From: an uncultured Sulfurovum sp.
GTDB taxonomy: Bacteria; Campylobacterota; Campylobacteria; Campylobacterales; Sulfurovaceae
Assembly (NCBI GenBank): GCA_902727905.1
Contig: CACVAR010000088.1
Coordinates: forward strand, 1 to 7,905
Direction of reading: 5' to 3'
DNA length: 7,905 nucleotides
A program made the position numbers and the translations under genes. This document shows positions 1-6,065 of this stretch, in pieces (position 1 is the stretch's first letter; each line of letters starts with the position of its first letter). The notes under the pieces were generated by a model. It was given only the letters and a program-made list of their open reading frames with translations, was not told the origin of the DNA and did not search any database.

Positions 1-36
1 AAATGTTGTTTTATCTTCAGTCATAGACCGTGATTG

Positions 37-73
37 TTACAAGATTTGAAGTTAGTACTTCAATCTTACAAGA
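37..73. promoter_or_regulatory. Imperfect palindrome bracketed by an 8-base direct repeat, possible operator
   Basis: Bases 41-52 and 57-67 form an 11-pair dyad (arms AAGATTTGAAGT and ACTTCAATCTT, one bulged T, 4-base loop). The octamer TTACAAGA stands at both 37-44 and 66-73, so it flanks and partly overlaps the dyad, with 29 bases between copies. The stem is AT-rich and no T-run follows it, so it does not look like an intrinsic terminator. A -10-like TAATAT at 75-80 lies just downstream, which would put the dyad over the -35 region of a promoter for the 132-1643 genes. The operator role is inferred; AT-rich DNA throws up such dyads by chance. Confidence 0.3.
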
Positions 74-108
74 GTAATATATTTCTTTTTAGAAGTACAT
101 TTACTCTT
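70..108. repeat. 8-base inverted repeat in the leader of the first gene
   Basis: AAGAGTAA at 70-77 is the exact reverse complement of TTACTCTT at 101-108, with a 23-base interval that itself holds a small TTCT/AGAA hairpin at 83-94. If transcription starts upstream of 70 this could fold as a leader hairpin that ends 13 bases before the Shine-Dalgarno sequence. Function unknown; the low complexity of the DNA makes chance a real alternative. Confidence 0.25.
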
Positions 109-131
109 AATTTATTATACGAGGAGATAAA

Positions 132-599
132 ATGAAAAATTTTGATGATTTACAAGAGTTAAGAGCTGAATTTGATGCTATGACCAATAAGGCAGAAGAG
201 TATTGTGGTGATGGCTCATGTCCTACAGATGAAGAGGGTGTAGACTTAAGAGATTATCCTTCTTATACAGAAGCACTTTATGCTCGTATAGTTGCTCCTC
301 ATGTATCTGGTATTTATCTTTCTCGTTGGGATATTAAAGGTATAGCAGGTGTGGCTGGAGACTCTATGTCTATCCACCCTAGAAAGCGTATGTTTGAGTT
401 ACTTATGAAGTTTGCAGTAAGTCAAGAGCGTATGCAGTTGGTCTTAGATGCCTTAGAAGAGCATATGCAAGATAAGGTTGATATCTATAAAGAGATAGCT
501 GAAAACTTTCCTCACTCTGCACCAATTTTTCAAGAAAAAATTGATAAAGCTGAGAGTACGATGAGAATTTTCCCTCAAATTATGAAAGAGTACTTCTAG
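132..599 (+). CDS. Conserved-looking hypothetical protein, 155 aa, soluble
   Basis: I do not recognise a family. The start is supported by a strong Shine-Dalgarno GAGGAG at 121-126, five bases before the ATG. The protein has no signal peptide or membrane segment. It is acidic at the N-terminus and predicted mostly helical by eye, with long amphipathic stretches at residues 86-120 and 130-155. Two cysteines, C25 and C30, sit in a short Gly/Asp-rich stretch (CGDGSC) and could form a disulfide or help bind a metal, but no complete metal site is visible. The central part (residues 55-85) carries the least repetitive, most conserved-looking sequence (SRWDIKGIAGVAGDSMS). It is the first gene of a three-gene run, five bases ahead of the NlpC/P60 gene. 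Composition is host-like (22 G/C in 60 at 361-420), so it looks like a resident gene. Confidence 0.8.
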   Translation: MKNFDDLQELRAEFDAMTNKAEEYCGDGSCPTDEEGVDLRDYPSYTEALYARIVAPHVSGIYLSRWDIKGIAGVAGDSMSIHPRKRMFELLMKFAVSQERMQLVLDALEEHMQDKVDIYKEIAENFPHSAPIFQEKIDKAESTMRIFPQIMKEYF

Positions 600-604
600 G
601 TACG

Positions 605-1183
605 ATGAAAAGTTCTCTTTTTTGGTTAATGATTATTATCGTTATTTGGGTGATGATTAATGATAAAAAAGAGAATAAAGTAATAGAAAAGGAGTCTACT
701 AAGACGCAAATAGTTCCAGCTCCTAAAAAAGTAATTCAAAAAGAAACGCAAGAAAAGACAGAGACAGCTCCTAAAATAGTTTCTACAAAAACTTTGAAAA
801 AACCTTTTAATAAACTGACCAAGATAGCCAAAAAAAATCTGGGGAAACCTTATGTGTTTGGTAAAACTGGACCAGAAAGTTTCGACTGTTCAGGCTTTGT
901 TTATAGTATGTCTAAAAAGATAGGGGTAAATCTTCCACGTACTGCTTTAGAACAATCAAAAATCAAAGGTCAAAAAATTTCCAGAGACTCTTTAAGAGAG
1001 GGTGATTTGGTATTTTTTGATACAGCACTAGAAGGACATGTTAACCACTCTGGTATTTACCTTGGAAACAGTAAGTTTATTCATGCCACTTCTGGCAAAG
1101 CATATTCTGTAACCATCTCTAGTTTAGATGCTTGGTACAAAGACAAATTTAAATGGGGAAAACGACTCAATGCAAACAAATGA
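605..1183 (+). CDS. Membrane-anchored NlpC/P60 peptidoglycan endopeptidase
   Basis: This is a cell-wall hydrolase of the NlpC/P60 cysteine peptidase family, which cuts stem-peptide bonds in peptidoglycan, typically gamma-D-Glu to meso-diaminopimelate. Residues 4-18 form a hydrophobic signal anchor (LFWLMIIIVIWVM) followed by a charged Lys/Glu/Thr-rich linker to about residue 65, which would reach from the inner membrane into the periplasm. The catalytic domain spans about 68-185. The nucleophile is C95 in FDCSGFVYS, the catalytic histidine is H148 in HSGIYLG, and the third residue is H160 in FIHATSG; LPRTALEQS and GDLVFFDT are also family motifs. At 192 aa it has the size of Spr-like single-domain members. 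The Shine-Dalgarno is weak (AGG at 598-600), suggesting coupling to the gene five bases upstream. It overlaps the next gene by 14 bases. The A8 run at 830-837 leaves the frame intact. Confidence 0.9.
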   Translation: MKSSLFWLMIIIVIWVMINDKKENKVIEKESTKTQIVPAPKKVIQKETQEKTETAPKIVSTKTLKKPFNKLTKIAKKNLGKPYVFGKTGPESFDCSGFVYSMSKKIGVNLPRTALEQSKIKGQKISRDSLREGDLVFFDTALEGHVNHSGIYLGNSKFIHATSGKAYSVTISSLDAWYKDKFKWGKRLNANK

Positions 1184-1643
1184 TATATTATTTAAACTTA
1201 AAACAGCACTCTCTTTAGAGAACGAACAAATTATAGAGGCGTATAAACTAGCTGACTTTGAAATGACAGAAGAGCGTTTAGCAAACATTATGAAGCGTCG
1301 ACAAGACAAAGGTTTTGAAGAAGCTACTTTTGAAGAGCTTGGGGTGTTTTTAGATGGTTTAGTACTGTTAAAAAGAGGTCCAAGTGACAAGGTAGCCAAC
1401 GAAGATGATGTTGTAGAGTTAACAAACAATCTCATTTTGAAAAAAGTACGTGTTGCCATGGAGTTAAAAGAGCCAGAATTGGTGATTCTTTTTGCTTTAG
1501 CCGAAGTAACGCTCACCAAACGTCAAATTGGTTCATTATTTAGAAAAGAGGGGACTAAAAACTTTAAAGCTTGTTCAGATGAATTGTTGAATGCTTTTTT
1601 AGAAGGGTTGGATGAGTTTTATTATGATGGGGAAGAGATTTAG
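1170..1643 (+). CDS. DUF1456 family protein (YehS-type), 157 aa
   Basis: The protein is two tandem copies of the DUF1456 module. The first copy is about residues 4-70 (NDILFKLKTALSL, then LGVFLDGLVLLKRG) and the second about 85-152 (NNLILKKVRVAMEL, then LLNAFLEGLDEF). The ILKKVRVAMELKEPEL and LFRKEGTKNFKACSDELL stretches match E. coli YehS from memory. The biochemical function of the family is not established; it is small, soluble and widespread in Proteobacteria. I chose the ATG at 1170 because GGGG(AA) at 1155-1160 is a good ribosome site nine bases upstream and because MQTNDILFKLKTALSL aligns with the family's N-terminus. An in-frame ATG at 1128 would add 14 residues read from inside the NlpC/P60 gene. 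The gene overlaps its neighbour by 14 bases, so it is probably co-transcribed and coupled. Confidence 0.88.
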   Translation: MQTNDILFKLKTALSLENEQIIEAYKLADFEMTEERLANIMKRRQDKGFEEATFEELGVFLDGLVLLKRGPSDKVANEDDVVELTNNLILKKVRVAMELKEPELVILFALAEVTLTKRQIGSLFRKEGTKNFKACSDELLNAFLEGLDEFYYDGEEI

Positions 1644-1650
1644 TAATCCC

Positions 1651-1717
1651 AAGGTATAGACTTTACATCCATATTTTATCTCTGCATAAAATAACTTATA
1701 GTTCAGTAATATACCTT
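1651..1717. repeat. Nested inverted repeats in the gap after the DUF1456 gene
   Basis: AAGGTATA at 1651-1658 is the exact reverse complement of TATACCTT at 1710-1717, and inside them TATTTTAT at 1672-1679 pairs with ATAAAATA at 1686-1693 around the 6-base loop CTCTGC. The inner hairpin contains only A and T and has no following T-run, so it is a poor intrinsic terminator, yet it is the only candidate for ending the upstream transcript. The outer arm runs into the TATAAT box that starts at 1717. Confidence 0.25.
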
Positions 1718-1722
1718 ATAAT
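1695..1722 (+). promoter_or_regulatory. Probable promoter of the AlbA_2-ATPase-HNH genes
   Basis: A perfect TATAAT hexamer lies at 1717-1722. The best-spaced -35 is the weak CTTATA at 1695-1700 with a 16-base spacer, in keeping with the poorly conserved -35 elements of Campylobacterota sigma-70 promoters. Transcription would begin near 1729, leaving about 55 bases of leader before the chosen ATG at 1785. It is the only gap of any size between 1170 and the end of the kinase gene, so it may drive all five downstream genes. Inferred from sequence alone. Confidence 0.45.
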
Positions 1723-1762
1723 TAGGAAGTATAGTTCCTAATAAATAACTTTTATTGGGAAC
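1721..1762. promoter_or_regulatory. Three-half-site palindrome cluster over the transcription start and leader
   Basis: ATTAGGAA at 1721-1728, its exact reverse complement TTCCTAAT at 1735-1742, and the one-mismatch direct copy ATTGGGAA at 1754-1761 form three half-sites. The middle arm can pair with either neighbour. Pairing upstream gives an 8-base-pair dyad with a 6-base loop; pairing downstream gives a 12-base-pair hairpin (1734-1745 with 1751-1762, one U-G wobble, 5-base loop). With a start near 1729 only the second hairpin would exist in the RNA, so the first dyad is more likely a DNA operator. The cluster ends 10 bases before the ribosome site at 1773-1778. A natural candidate ligand is the winged-helix protein encoded just downstream; that link is inference. 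Confidence 0.4.
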
Positions 1763-1784
1763 CATAATGAAGAAGGAAAGCATT

Positions 1785-3197
1785 ATGAACATAAAAGAAC
1801 TAATTAAACAAGGCGAAAATAAACGCGTAGAGTTCAAAGAACAGCTCCCTAAAAATGAAAGCATTGTAAAAACAATCATCTCTTTTTCAAATACTTCTGG
1901 TGGTCAACTTATTATTGGTGTGAGTGATAACAGAGAGCTTATAGGTATTGATGAAGCAAATATTTTTGAGCTTCAAGATAAAATTTCATCACTTATTTTT
2001 GACCGTTGTACTCCTAATATTTTACCTGAAATATACACATTTAATTTAGAAGGGAAACTCCTTTTGGTGATTGAAGTTTTTAGGGGTAATTTACTTCCTT
2101 ATTATCTTAAAAAAGAGGGGAAGAATAAGGGTACATATATTAGAGTTGGAGCGACCAATAGAAAAGCTGGTTTTGAGAATATTGTGGAGTTGGAGCGACA
2201 GAGACGAAATATATCGTATGATGAAGAGTTAAACTATGAGGTTGAGTTGTCTTCTCTTGATTTGTCTTCAATCTATGAGGTATTTAAAAAAGTAGGAAAA
2301 AAACTAGATGAAGAGAAACTCAAAAATTTAAAACTTATTAAAGAGGAGCATGGTAAAGCGTACCCTAGTAATGCACTGCTGATACTCTTAGGTTATCACA
2401 ACCACTGTATGGTTAAGTGTGCAAAGTTCAAAGGTACAACTATGGAGTTATTTTTGGACAAAAAAGAGTATGGTGGTAGTATTTTTGAGATATTAGAAAA
2501 GAGTCAAAACTTCATACTCAATCATATAAACTTAAGAGCTGAGATAAAAGGACTGTATAGAACAGATACTTATGAGATTCCTATTGTTGCTCTGCGTGAA
2601 GCCTTGATTAATGCTCTGATTCATCGTGACTATATCAATCAAGGTAGAGATATAAAAGTGGGTGTCTATGATGATATTGTCAATATCGTTTCCCCTGGAA
2701 GCTACCCTAATAGTATTAATCAAGAAGATATAGATAGTGGTAGAAGTGATGCTCGAAATAGGGTTATTGCCAATGTGTTTAAAGAGTTGGGGCTAATAGA
2801 ACAATGGGGTAGTGGGATTGCTCGGATTAAGAAGTCTTGTTTGGATATGGGGTTGAAAGAACCAAAGATTGTTGAGCAGAATGATTTTGTGGATGTGGAG
2901 TTTTTTCGACCAATTGTTGAGGATACAGTCGGAAAACCGTCGGAAACAACCGATTACGACCGAATAATGCCGAATAGTGCCGAATTAATGCCGAATGCCA
3001 CCGAATTAAATAGTGAAGAAGAGAAAATTATAAACTTTTTAAATCAGAATCAGAAAGTTACTTCTCTTGATGTTGCAGAATTGTTGAGTTTGAAAGAGCG
3101 ACGCTCACGAGATATTTTGAAGATTTTGGAGAGTAGAGGTTATATTCAAAAGATTGGTAAGACTAAGGGTAGTTATTACTTATTGAAGGGGAAATAG
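1785..3197 (+). CDS. AlbA_2 (Schlafen-like) / GHKL-like / winged-helix protein, COG2865 type
   Basis: A 470-residue protein of the type often labelled ATP-binding or RecG-like transcriptional regulator. The AlbA_2 domain is about residues 10-120 (ENKRVEFKEQ, SFSNTSGGQLIIGVSDN). A GHKL-like region covers about 265-375 (REALINALIHRDY, then IVSPGSYP and EQWGSGIARI). A short repetitive linker follows at about 385-408, then a winged helix at about 410-468 (KVTSLDVAELLSLKERRSRDILKILESRGYIQKIG). Members bind nucleic acid and are thought to act as regulators; some Schlafen-related AlbA_2 domains are nucleases. I start at 1785 because AAGGA at 1773-1777 lies seven bases upstream. The in-frame ATG at 1767 and TTG at 1755 have weaker sites and fall next to or within a leader hairpin. 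Its TAG shares one base with the GTG of the ATPase gene. Autoregulation of the cassette is the likeliest role, with a direct part in defence as the alternative. Confidence 0.85.
   Translation: MNIKELIKQGENKRVEFKEQLPKNESIVKTIISFSNTSGGQLIIGVSDNRELIGIDEANIFELQDKISSLIFDRCTPNILPEIYTFNLEGKLLLVIEVFRGNLLPYYLKKEGKNKGTYIRVGATNRKAGFENIVELERQRRNISYDEELNYEVELSSLDLSSIYEVFKKVGKKLDEEKLKNLKLIKEEHGKAYPSNALLILLGYHNHCMVKCAKFKGTTMELFLDKKEYGGSIFEILEKSQNFILNHINLRAEIKGLYRTDTYEIPIVALREALINALIHRDYINQGRDIKVGVYDDIVNIVSPGSYPNSINQEDIDSGRSDARNRVIANVFKELGLIEQWGSGIARIKKSCLDMGLKEPKIVEQNDFVDVEFFRPIVEDTVGKPSETTDYDRIMPNSAELMPNATELNSEEEKIINFLNQNQKVTSLDVAELLSLKERRSRDILKILESRGYIQKIGKTKGSYYLLKGK
2950..3010 (+). repeat. Six CCGA units at 10-11 base spacing inside the AlbA_2 gene
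   Basis: CCGA occurs at 2950, 2960, 2970, 2980, 2991 and 3001, in five of the six followed by AT (CCGAAT), so the spacing is 10, 10, 10, 11, 10. The last four units make a 21-base repeat that encodes the heptad PN(S/A)(A/T)EL(M/N) twice; the first two sit out of phase with it and encode different residues. The stretch lies in the linker between the GHKL-like region and the winged helix. A further TCGGAAA pair sits just upstream at 2929-2945. Confidence 0.6.
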
Positions 3198-5017
3198 TGG
3201 AACTGGTTTATTTGTGGGTTGAGGAGTATAAGAATATAAAAGAGCAGGGGTTTAATTTTTCTCCTAGATTTGAGTGTACCTATGAAAATAATGAATTGAC
3301 TATTGTTGAGAAAAAAGAAGATGAATATATCAAAGACTTTTTTGGTACAAATATTAATATTACGGCTATTGTTGGGAGGAATGGGAGTGGGAAGAGTAGT
3401 TTATTCGAACTTTTAATTGAAACTATTCATACTTTTTTTAAAGACTTTTTAAAAGAGAAGGAAAAGTTTAATGATATTTTTAAAAAGAAAAAAGTATTTA
3501 TCATTTTTTATTCAAAAAAGAACAATGAGTTATTAATTATAAACAGCATTACTAAAAAGAAACCTTTACTTAAGATATTTATTTCTTTAAAATATAAAGA
3601 TGAAATTAGTGATTTAAAAAGTATTGAAGAAACTCTTTTTTTTCTTCATTATGATTATTCTTGTACAAAATTTAGACCATATGAAAACAATAAAAGTGTA
3701 TCTAGTTCTAATCCATATAGTCTAATTAATGAGTATACATTATATGAAAAGTCATCACTTTTTCAGTTATTACCTAAAAAAACTGGTATGAATAATGATA
3801 ATATTTTAGGAAATGATAATTATGATAAACTTGTTATTATGGAGGTGTTATATTCTAAAAATAAATTTATAGATACTATATATTTTACTCCTGAAGAAAT
3901 TACATTAGAAAAAAATTTGAATAGTAGAGATGGAAGGTTTAAGAATTTAAGAGAAAGTGTAAGTCGATCGGATAATGCATTGTCCTATATGAAAATGATG
4001 GTTTATGCAGAGTTGATTAATTTAGTTGCTACCTATAGTAATAAAGAATTAATTGATTTTTTGCAAAAAATACCCAAAGAGTATGATGAACATTTTATAA
4101 ATAAAAAAGATTACTTTTTAGAACTTTTTAAAAGAAGTCCCCAATATATAGACAAAGTAAAGTTATTATATGACTACTTAGAATGTTTAGATAGTAGAGA
4201 TAAGGAAGTTAATCAATTATTTTTATTTCAAGGAGAAGATAATAAACCTATGTATTTAAAAGTTAATAAAAAGCATGTTGATCAAAATTCCATAGATTTT
4301 TTTACAAAAATGCCTTCACAACTTTTTGATATACAAATATTGGATAAAGGAGGAAAGTCTTATAACGATTTAAGTAATGGAGAAAAGTCAGCTTTAAGAA
4401 TTAGATCCTATATCGAAAGTATTTTACATAATAATGAAAAACAACACTTTTTTATTTTATTAGACGAACCAGCAAATGATATGCACCCTGAATGGCAGAA
4501 GAAATTACTAAGTTATCTAGTAGAGACTTTTAAGAATAGAACTCAAACTATTCATTTTATCTTTACATCTCATTCCCCTTTTATTATTTCAGATTTACCA
4601 AAAGAAAATGTAATCTTTTTAAAAGATGGAAAAATCGATAAAGGTTTACATCAACAAACTTTCGGAGCAAACATACACACCTTATTAAGTGACAGCTTCT
4701 TCATGGAAGATGGTTTAATGGGAGAGTTTGCAAAGGGTAAGATAACTGAGATTAAAAAGTTTTATGAAAAAGTTATTAAAGAAAAAAAGACAGATGAAAA
4801 TATAGAGTTTTATGATAAACATCAAAAAAAGTTTTGGCAAATCCAAAAAATTATAGGTGAGCCATTCTTACAACGAGTTATAGGTAATTATTTAGATGAA
4901 TTGGAGCTAATATTTTCTGATGATAATACTTTAATCCAAAAAGAGTTAGATGAGATTGAAGAGAGAAAAAATTATTTATTGAAATTAAAAGAAGAATCAC
5001 ATAATGATAGAAATTAA
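3197..5017 (+). CDS. AAA/ABC-type ATPase, Septu PtuA-like
   Basis: A 606-residue ATPase of the SMC/ABC-related kind used in defence systems. Walker A is GRNGSGKSS at residues 60-68 (K66). The ABC-like signature LSNGEKSAL is at 392-400. Walker B is FFILLDEP at 418-425 (D423, E424), with the D-loop-like NDMHPEWQ after it, and the switch histidine is H459 in TSHSP. Between Walker A and the signature lies a Lys-rich insert of about 320 residues, the usual place of the helical arm in this group. After the ATPase core comes TFGANIHTLLSDSFF (488-502), a motif I associate with PtuA proteins of Septu and of ATPase-HNH retrons, then a charged coiled-coil tail. The start is GTG, with AAGGGGAA at 3186-3193 placed to serve it. 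The last 14 bases overlap the HNH gene, matching a PtuA-PtuB pair that assembles into one complex. Part of the gene is strikingly AT-rich (13 G/C in 60 at 3841-3900). Confidence 0.85.
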   Translation: MELVYLWVEEYKNIKEQGFNFSPRFECTYENNELTIVEKKEDEYIKDFFGTNINITAIVGRNGSGKSSLFELLIETIHTFFKDFLKEKEKFNDIFKKKKVFIIFYSKKNNELLIINSITKKKPLLKIFISLKYKDEISDLKSIEETLFFLHYDYSCTKFRPYENNKSVSSSNPYSLINEYTLYEKSSLFQLLPKKTGMNNDNILGNDNYDKLVIMEVLYSKNKFIDTIYFTPEEITLEKNLNSRDGRFKNLRESVSRSDNALSYMKMMVYAELINLVATYSNKELIDFLQKIPKEYDEHFINKKDYFLELFKRSPQYIDKVKLLYDYLECLDSRDKEVNQLFLFQGEDNKPMYLKVNKKHVDQNSIDFFTKMPSQLFDIQILDKGGKSYNDLSNGEKSALRIRSYIESILHNNEKQHFFILLDEPANDMHPEWQKKLLSYLVETFKNRTQTIHFIFTSHSPFIISDLPKENVIFLKDGKIDKGLHQQTFGANIHTLLSDSFFMEDGLMGEFAKGKITEIKKFYEKVIKEKKTDENIEFYDKHQKKFWQIQKIIGEPFLQRVIGNYLDELELIFSDDNTLIQKELDEIEERKNYLLKLKEESHNDRN

Positions 5018-6065
5018 CTATAAAAATCTTGATTTGGAAATTTATTGGGAGGAAGTTAAGAAGGAGACATTTCAGAAGCCTAAAAGTGATTCTACAAATA
5101 CGACATTAAAAGACTACCAAGATAAGTTATTTATTGATAAGAAATTAAGTGTGTCTCTTGAAGAATTGTATAGATTCCTACAAGAAAAAAATGATGTTTT
5201 TAAAACAATATTTAGTGATATAGAGTTAAAAACTCTAATTTTATTACATGTTGATGAGCTTAATCATAAAGTTAGAAAAATTGAAGAGAAAATCAACCTT
5301 TTAGATGAAGATAAACAAAAACAATTGAAAATAATTTTAAAAGATGTATTTCAATATAGTAAATTTCAAGCTAAAGTATTAGCTCCTTATTTTGAAAAAT
5401 ATTTGAACCCTCGTACTTGTTATTATTGTAATATTGATTTTATTAACCGTTATGGTGAAGAAGAAGTTGAAAAAAATGGTAAAAAAGAAATTGAGTTTAA
5501 AAATAAATTTACATTAGACCATTTTATAGATAAAGGGCGTTATTCTTATTTAGCACTCTCTTTATTTAACCTCATACCATGTTGCTTTATTTGTAATTCC
5601 AAAAAAATAAAAGGAAGTATAGAGTTTTATGGAAATGAAAAATTGCAAAATACAAATCCCTATTTAAGAAGTTTTGATTTTGATGAAAAGGTAAAGTTTA
5701 AACTTTTTTTAACGGATAGTTGTGAAGATTTAGATATTAAATCAAAAGATAATATAGATATAAGACTCAAAGAAAATTATTCTAATAAGTATGATTGTAA
5801 AGATGGCTATATAGAAAAGTTTCAGCTAGATAAACGCTATCAAGCCCACAAAGACATAGTCTTTGAAATGCTAGAAAATGCTAAACTCTATTCCGATAGT
5901 AGATTAAAAGAATTACAAGAACTAACAGGGATTCCTTATCAAGAAATAAAAAAAGATATTTTTAACTTGATAGAGGATGATGCTGATTTGTCGAAAGAAC
6001 CATTTTCTAAACTTAGAAAAGATATGGCTGATGAACTTGGTATTGAGAGGGTAAGGCTAAAATGA
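5004..6065 (+). CDS. HNH endonuclease, Septu PtuB-like effector
   Basis: A 353-residue protein with a central zinc-bound HNH (beta-beta-alpha metal) nuclease at about residues 136-205. CYYC (C139, C142) and CFIC (C194, C197) form the four-cysteine zinc knuckle. The active site shows LDH (D172, H173), N189 in SLFNLIP and N198 in CNSKKIKGS. These are the expected positions for the metal- and phosphate-binding HNH residues, so the enzyme looks intact. The N-terminal 130 residues are helical and charged, and may dock on the ATPase; the C-terminal 150 residues are unassigned. In Septu the ATPase-HNH pair degrades nucleic acid on infection; that role is inferred here from homology and synteny. The ATG overlaps the ATPase gene by 14 bases, with only a weak AGAAGAA ribosome site. 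The TGA overlaps the response-regulator ATG. Base use shifts from very AT-rich (13 G/C in 60 at 5221-5280) to host-like (22 in 60 at 5821-5880) near the 3' end. Confidence 0.83.
   Translation: MIEINYKNLDLEIYWEEVKKETFQKPKSDSTNTTLKDYQDKLFIDKKLSVSLEELYRFLQEKNDVFKTIFSDIELKTLILLHVDELNHKVRKIEEKINLLDEDKQKQLKIILKDVFQYSKFQAKVLAPYFEKYLNPRTCYYCNIDFINRYGEEEVEKNGKKEIEFKNKFTLDHFIDKGRYSYLALSLFNLIPCCFICNSKKIKGSIEFYGNEKLQNTNPYLRSFDFDEKVKFKLFLTDSCEDLDIKSKDNIDIRLKENYSNKYDCKDGYIEKFQLDKRYQAHKDIVFEMLENAKLYSDSRLKELQELTGIPYQEIKKDIFNLIEDDADLSKEPFSKLRKDMADELGIERVRLK

Noticed and set aside
830..837. A8/T8 homopolymer runs (also 3636-3643, 6082-6089, 7810-7817) as phase-variation tracts
   Set aside because: Eight-base A or T runs are common in DNA this AT-rich, all frames are intact, and no long G or C tract typical of Campylobacterota phase variation is present.
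1128..1169. Longer DUF1456 start at 1128
   Set aside because: It would add 14 residues read from inside the NlpC/P60 gene; the ATG at 1170 has a better ribosome site and matches the family's N-terminus.
1124..1519. Minus-strand open frames (1124-1519, 2532-2723, 5939-6139, 6959-7243)
   Set aside because: They lie opposite well-supported genes, are low in complexity (Ser/Phe/Ile-rich) and show no family features; they are antisense shadows.
1672..1693. AT-only hairpin as an intrinsic terminator of the DUF1456 transcript
   Set aside because: It has no G-C pairs in the stem and no T-run after it; listed only as a repeat.
1755..1784. Upstream starts TTG 1755 and ATG 1767 for the AlbA_2 protein
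   Set aside because: The TTG is inside a leader hairpin arm and the ATG at 1767 has no good ribosome site, whereas AAGGA sits seven bases before the ATG at 1785.
1644..1784. Retron ncRNA (msr-msd) before the ATPase-HNH pair
   Set aside because: Some ATPase-HNH pairs belong to retrons, so I looked, but no protein here is a reverse transcriptase or carries its YxDD motif in a suitable context, and the gap is too short for the RNA plus a promoter.
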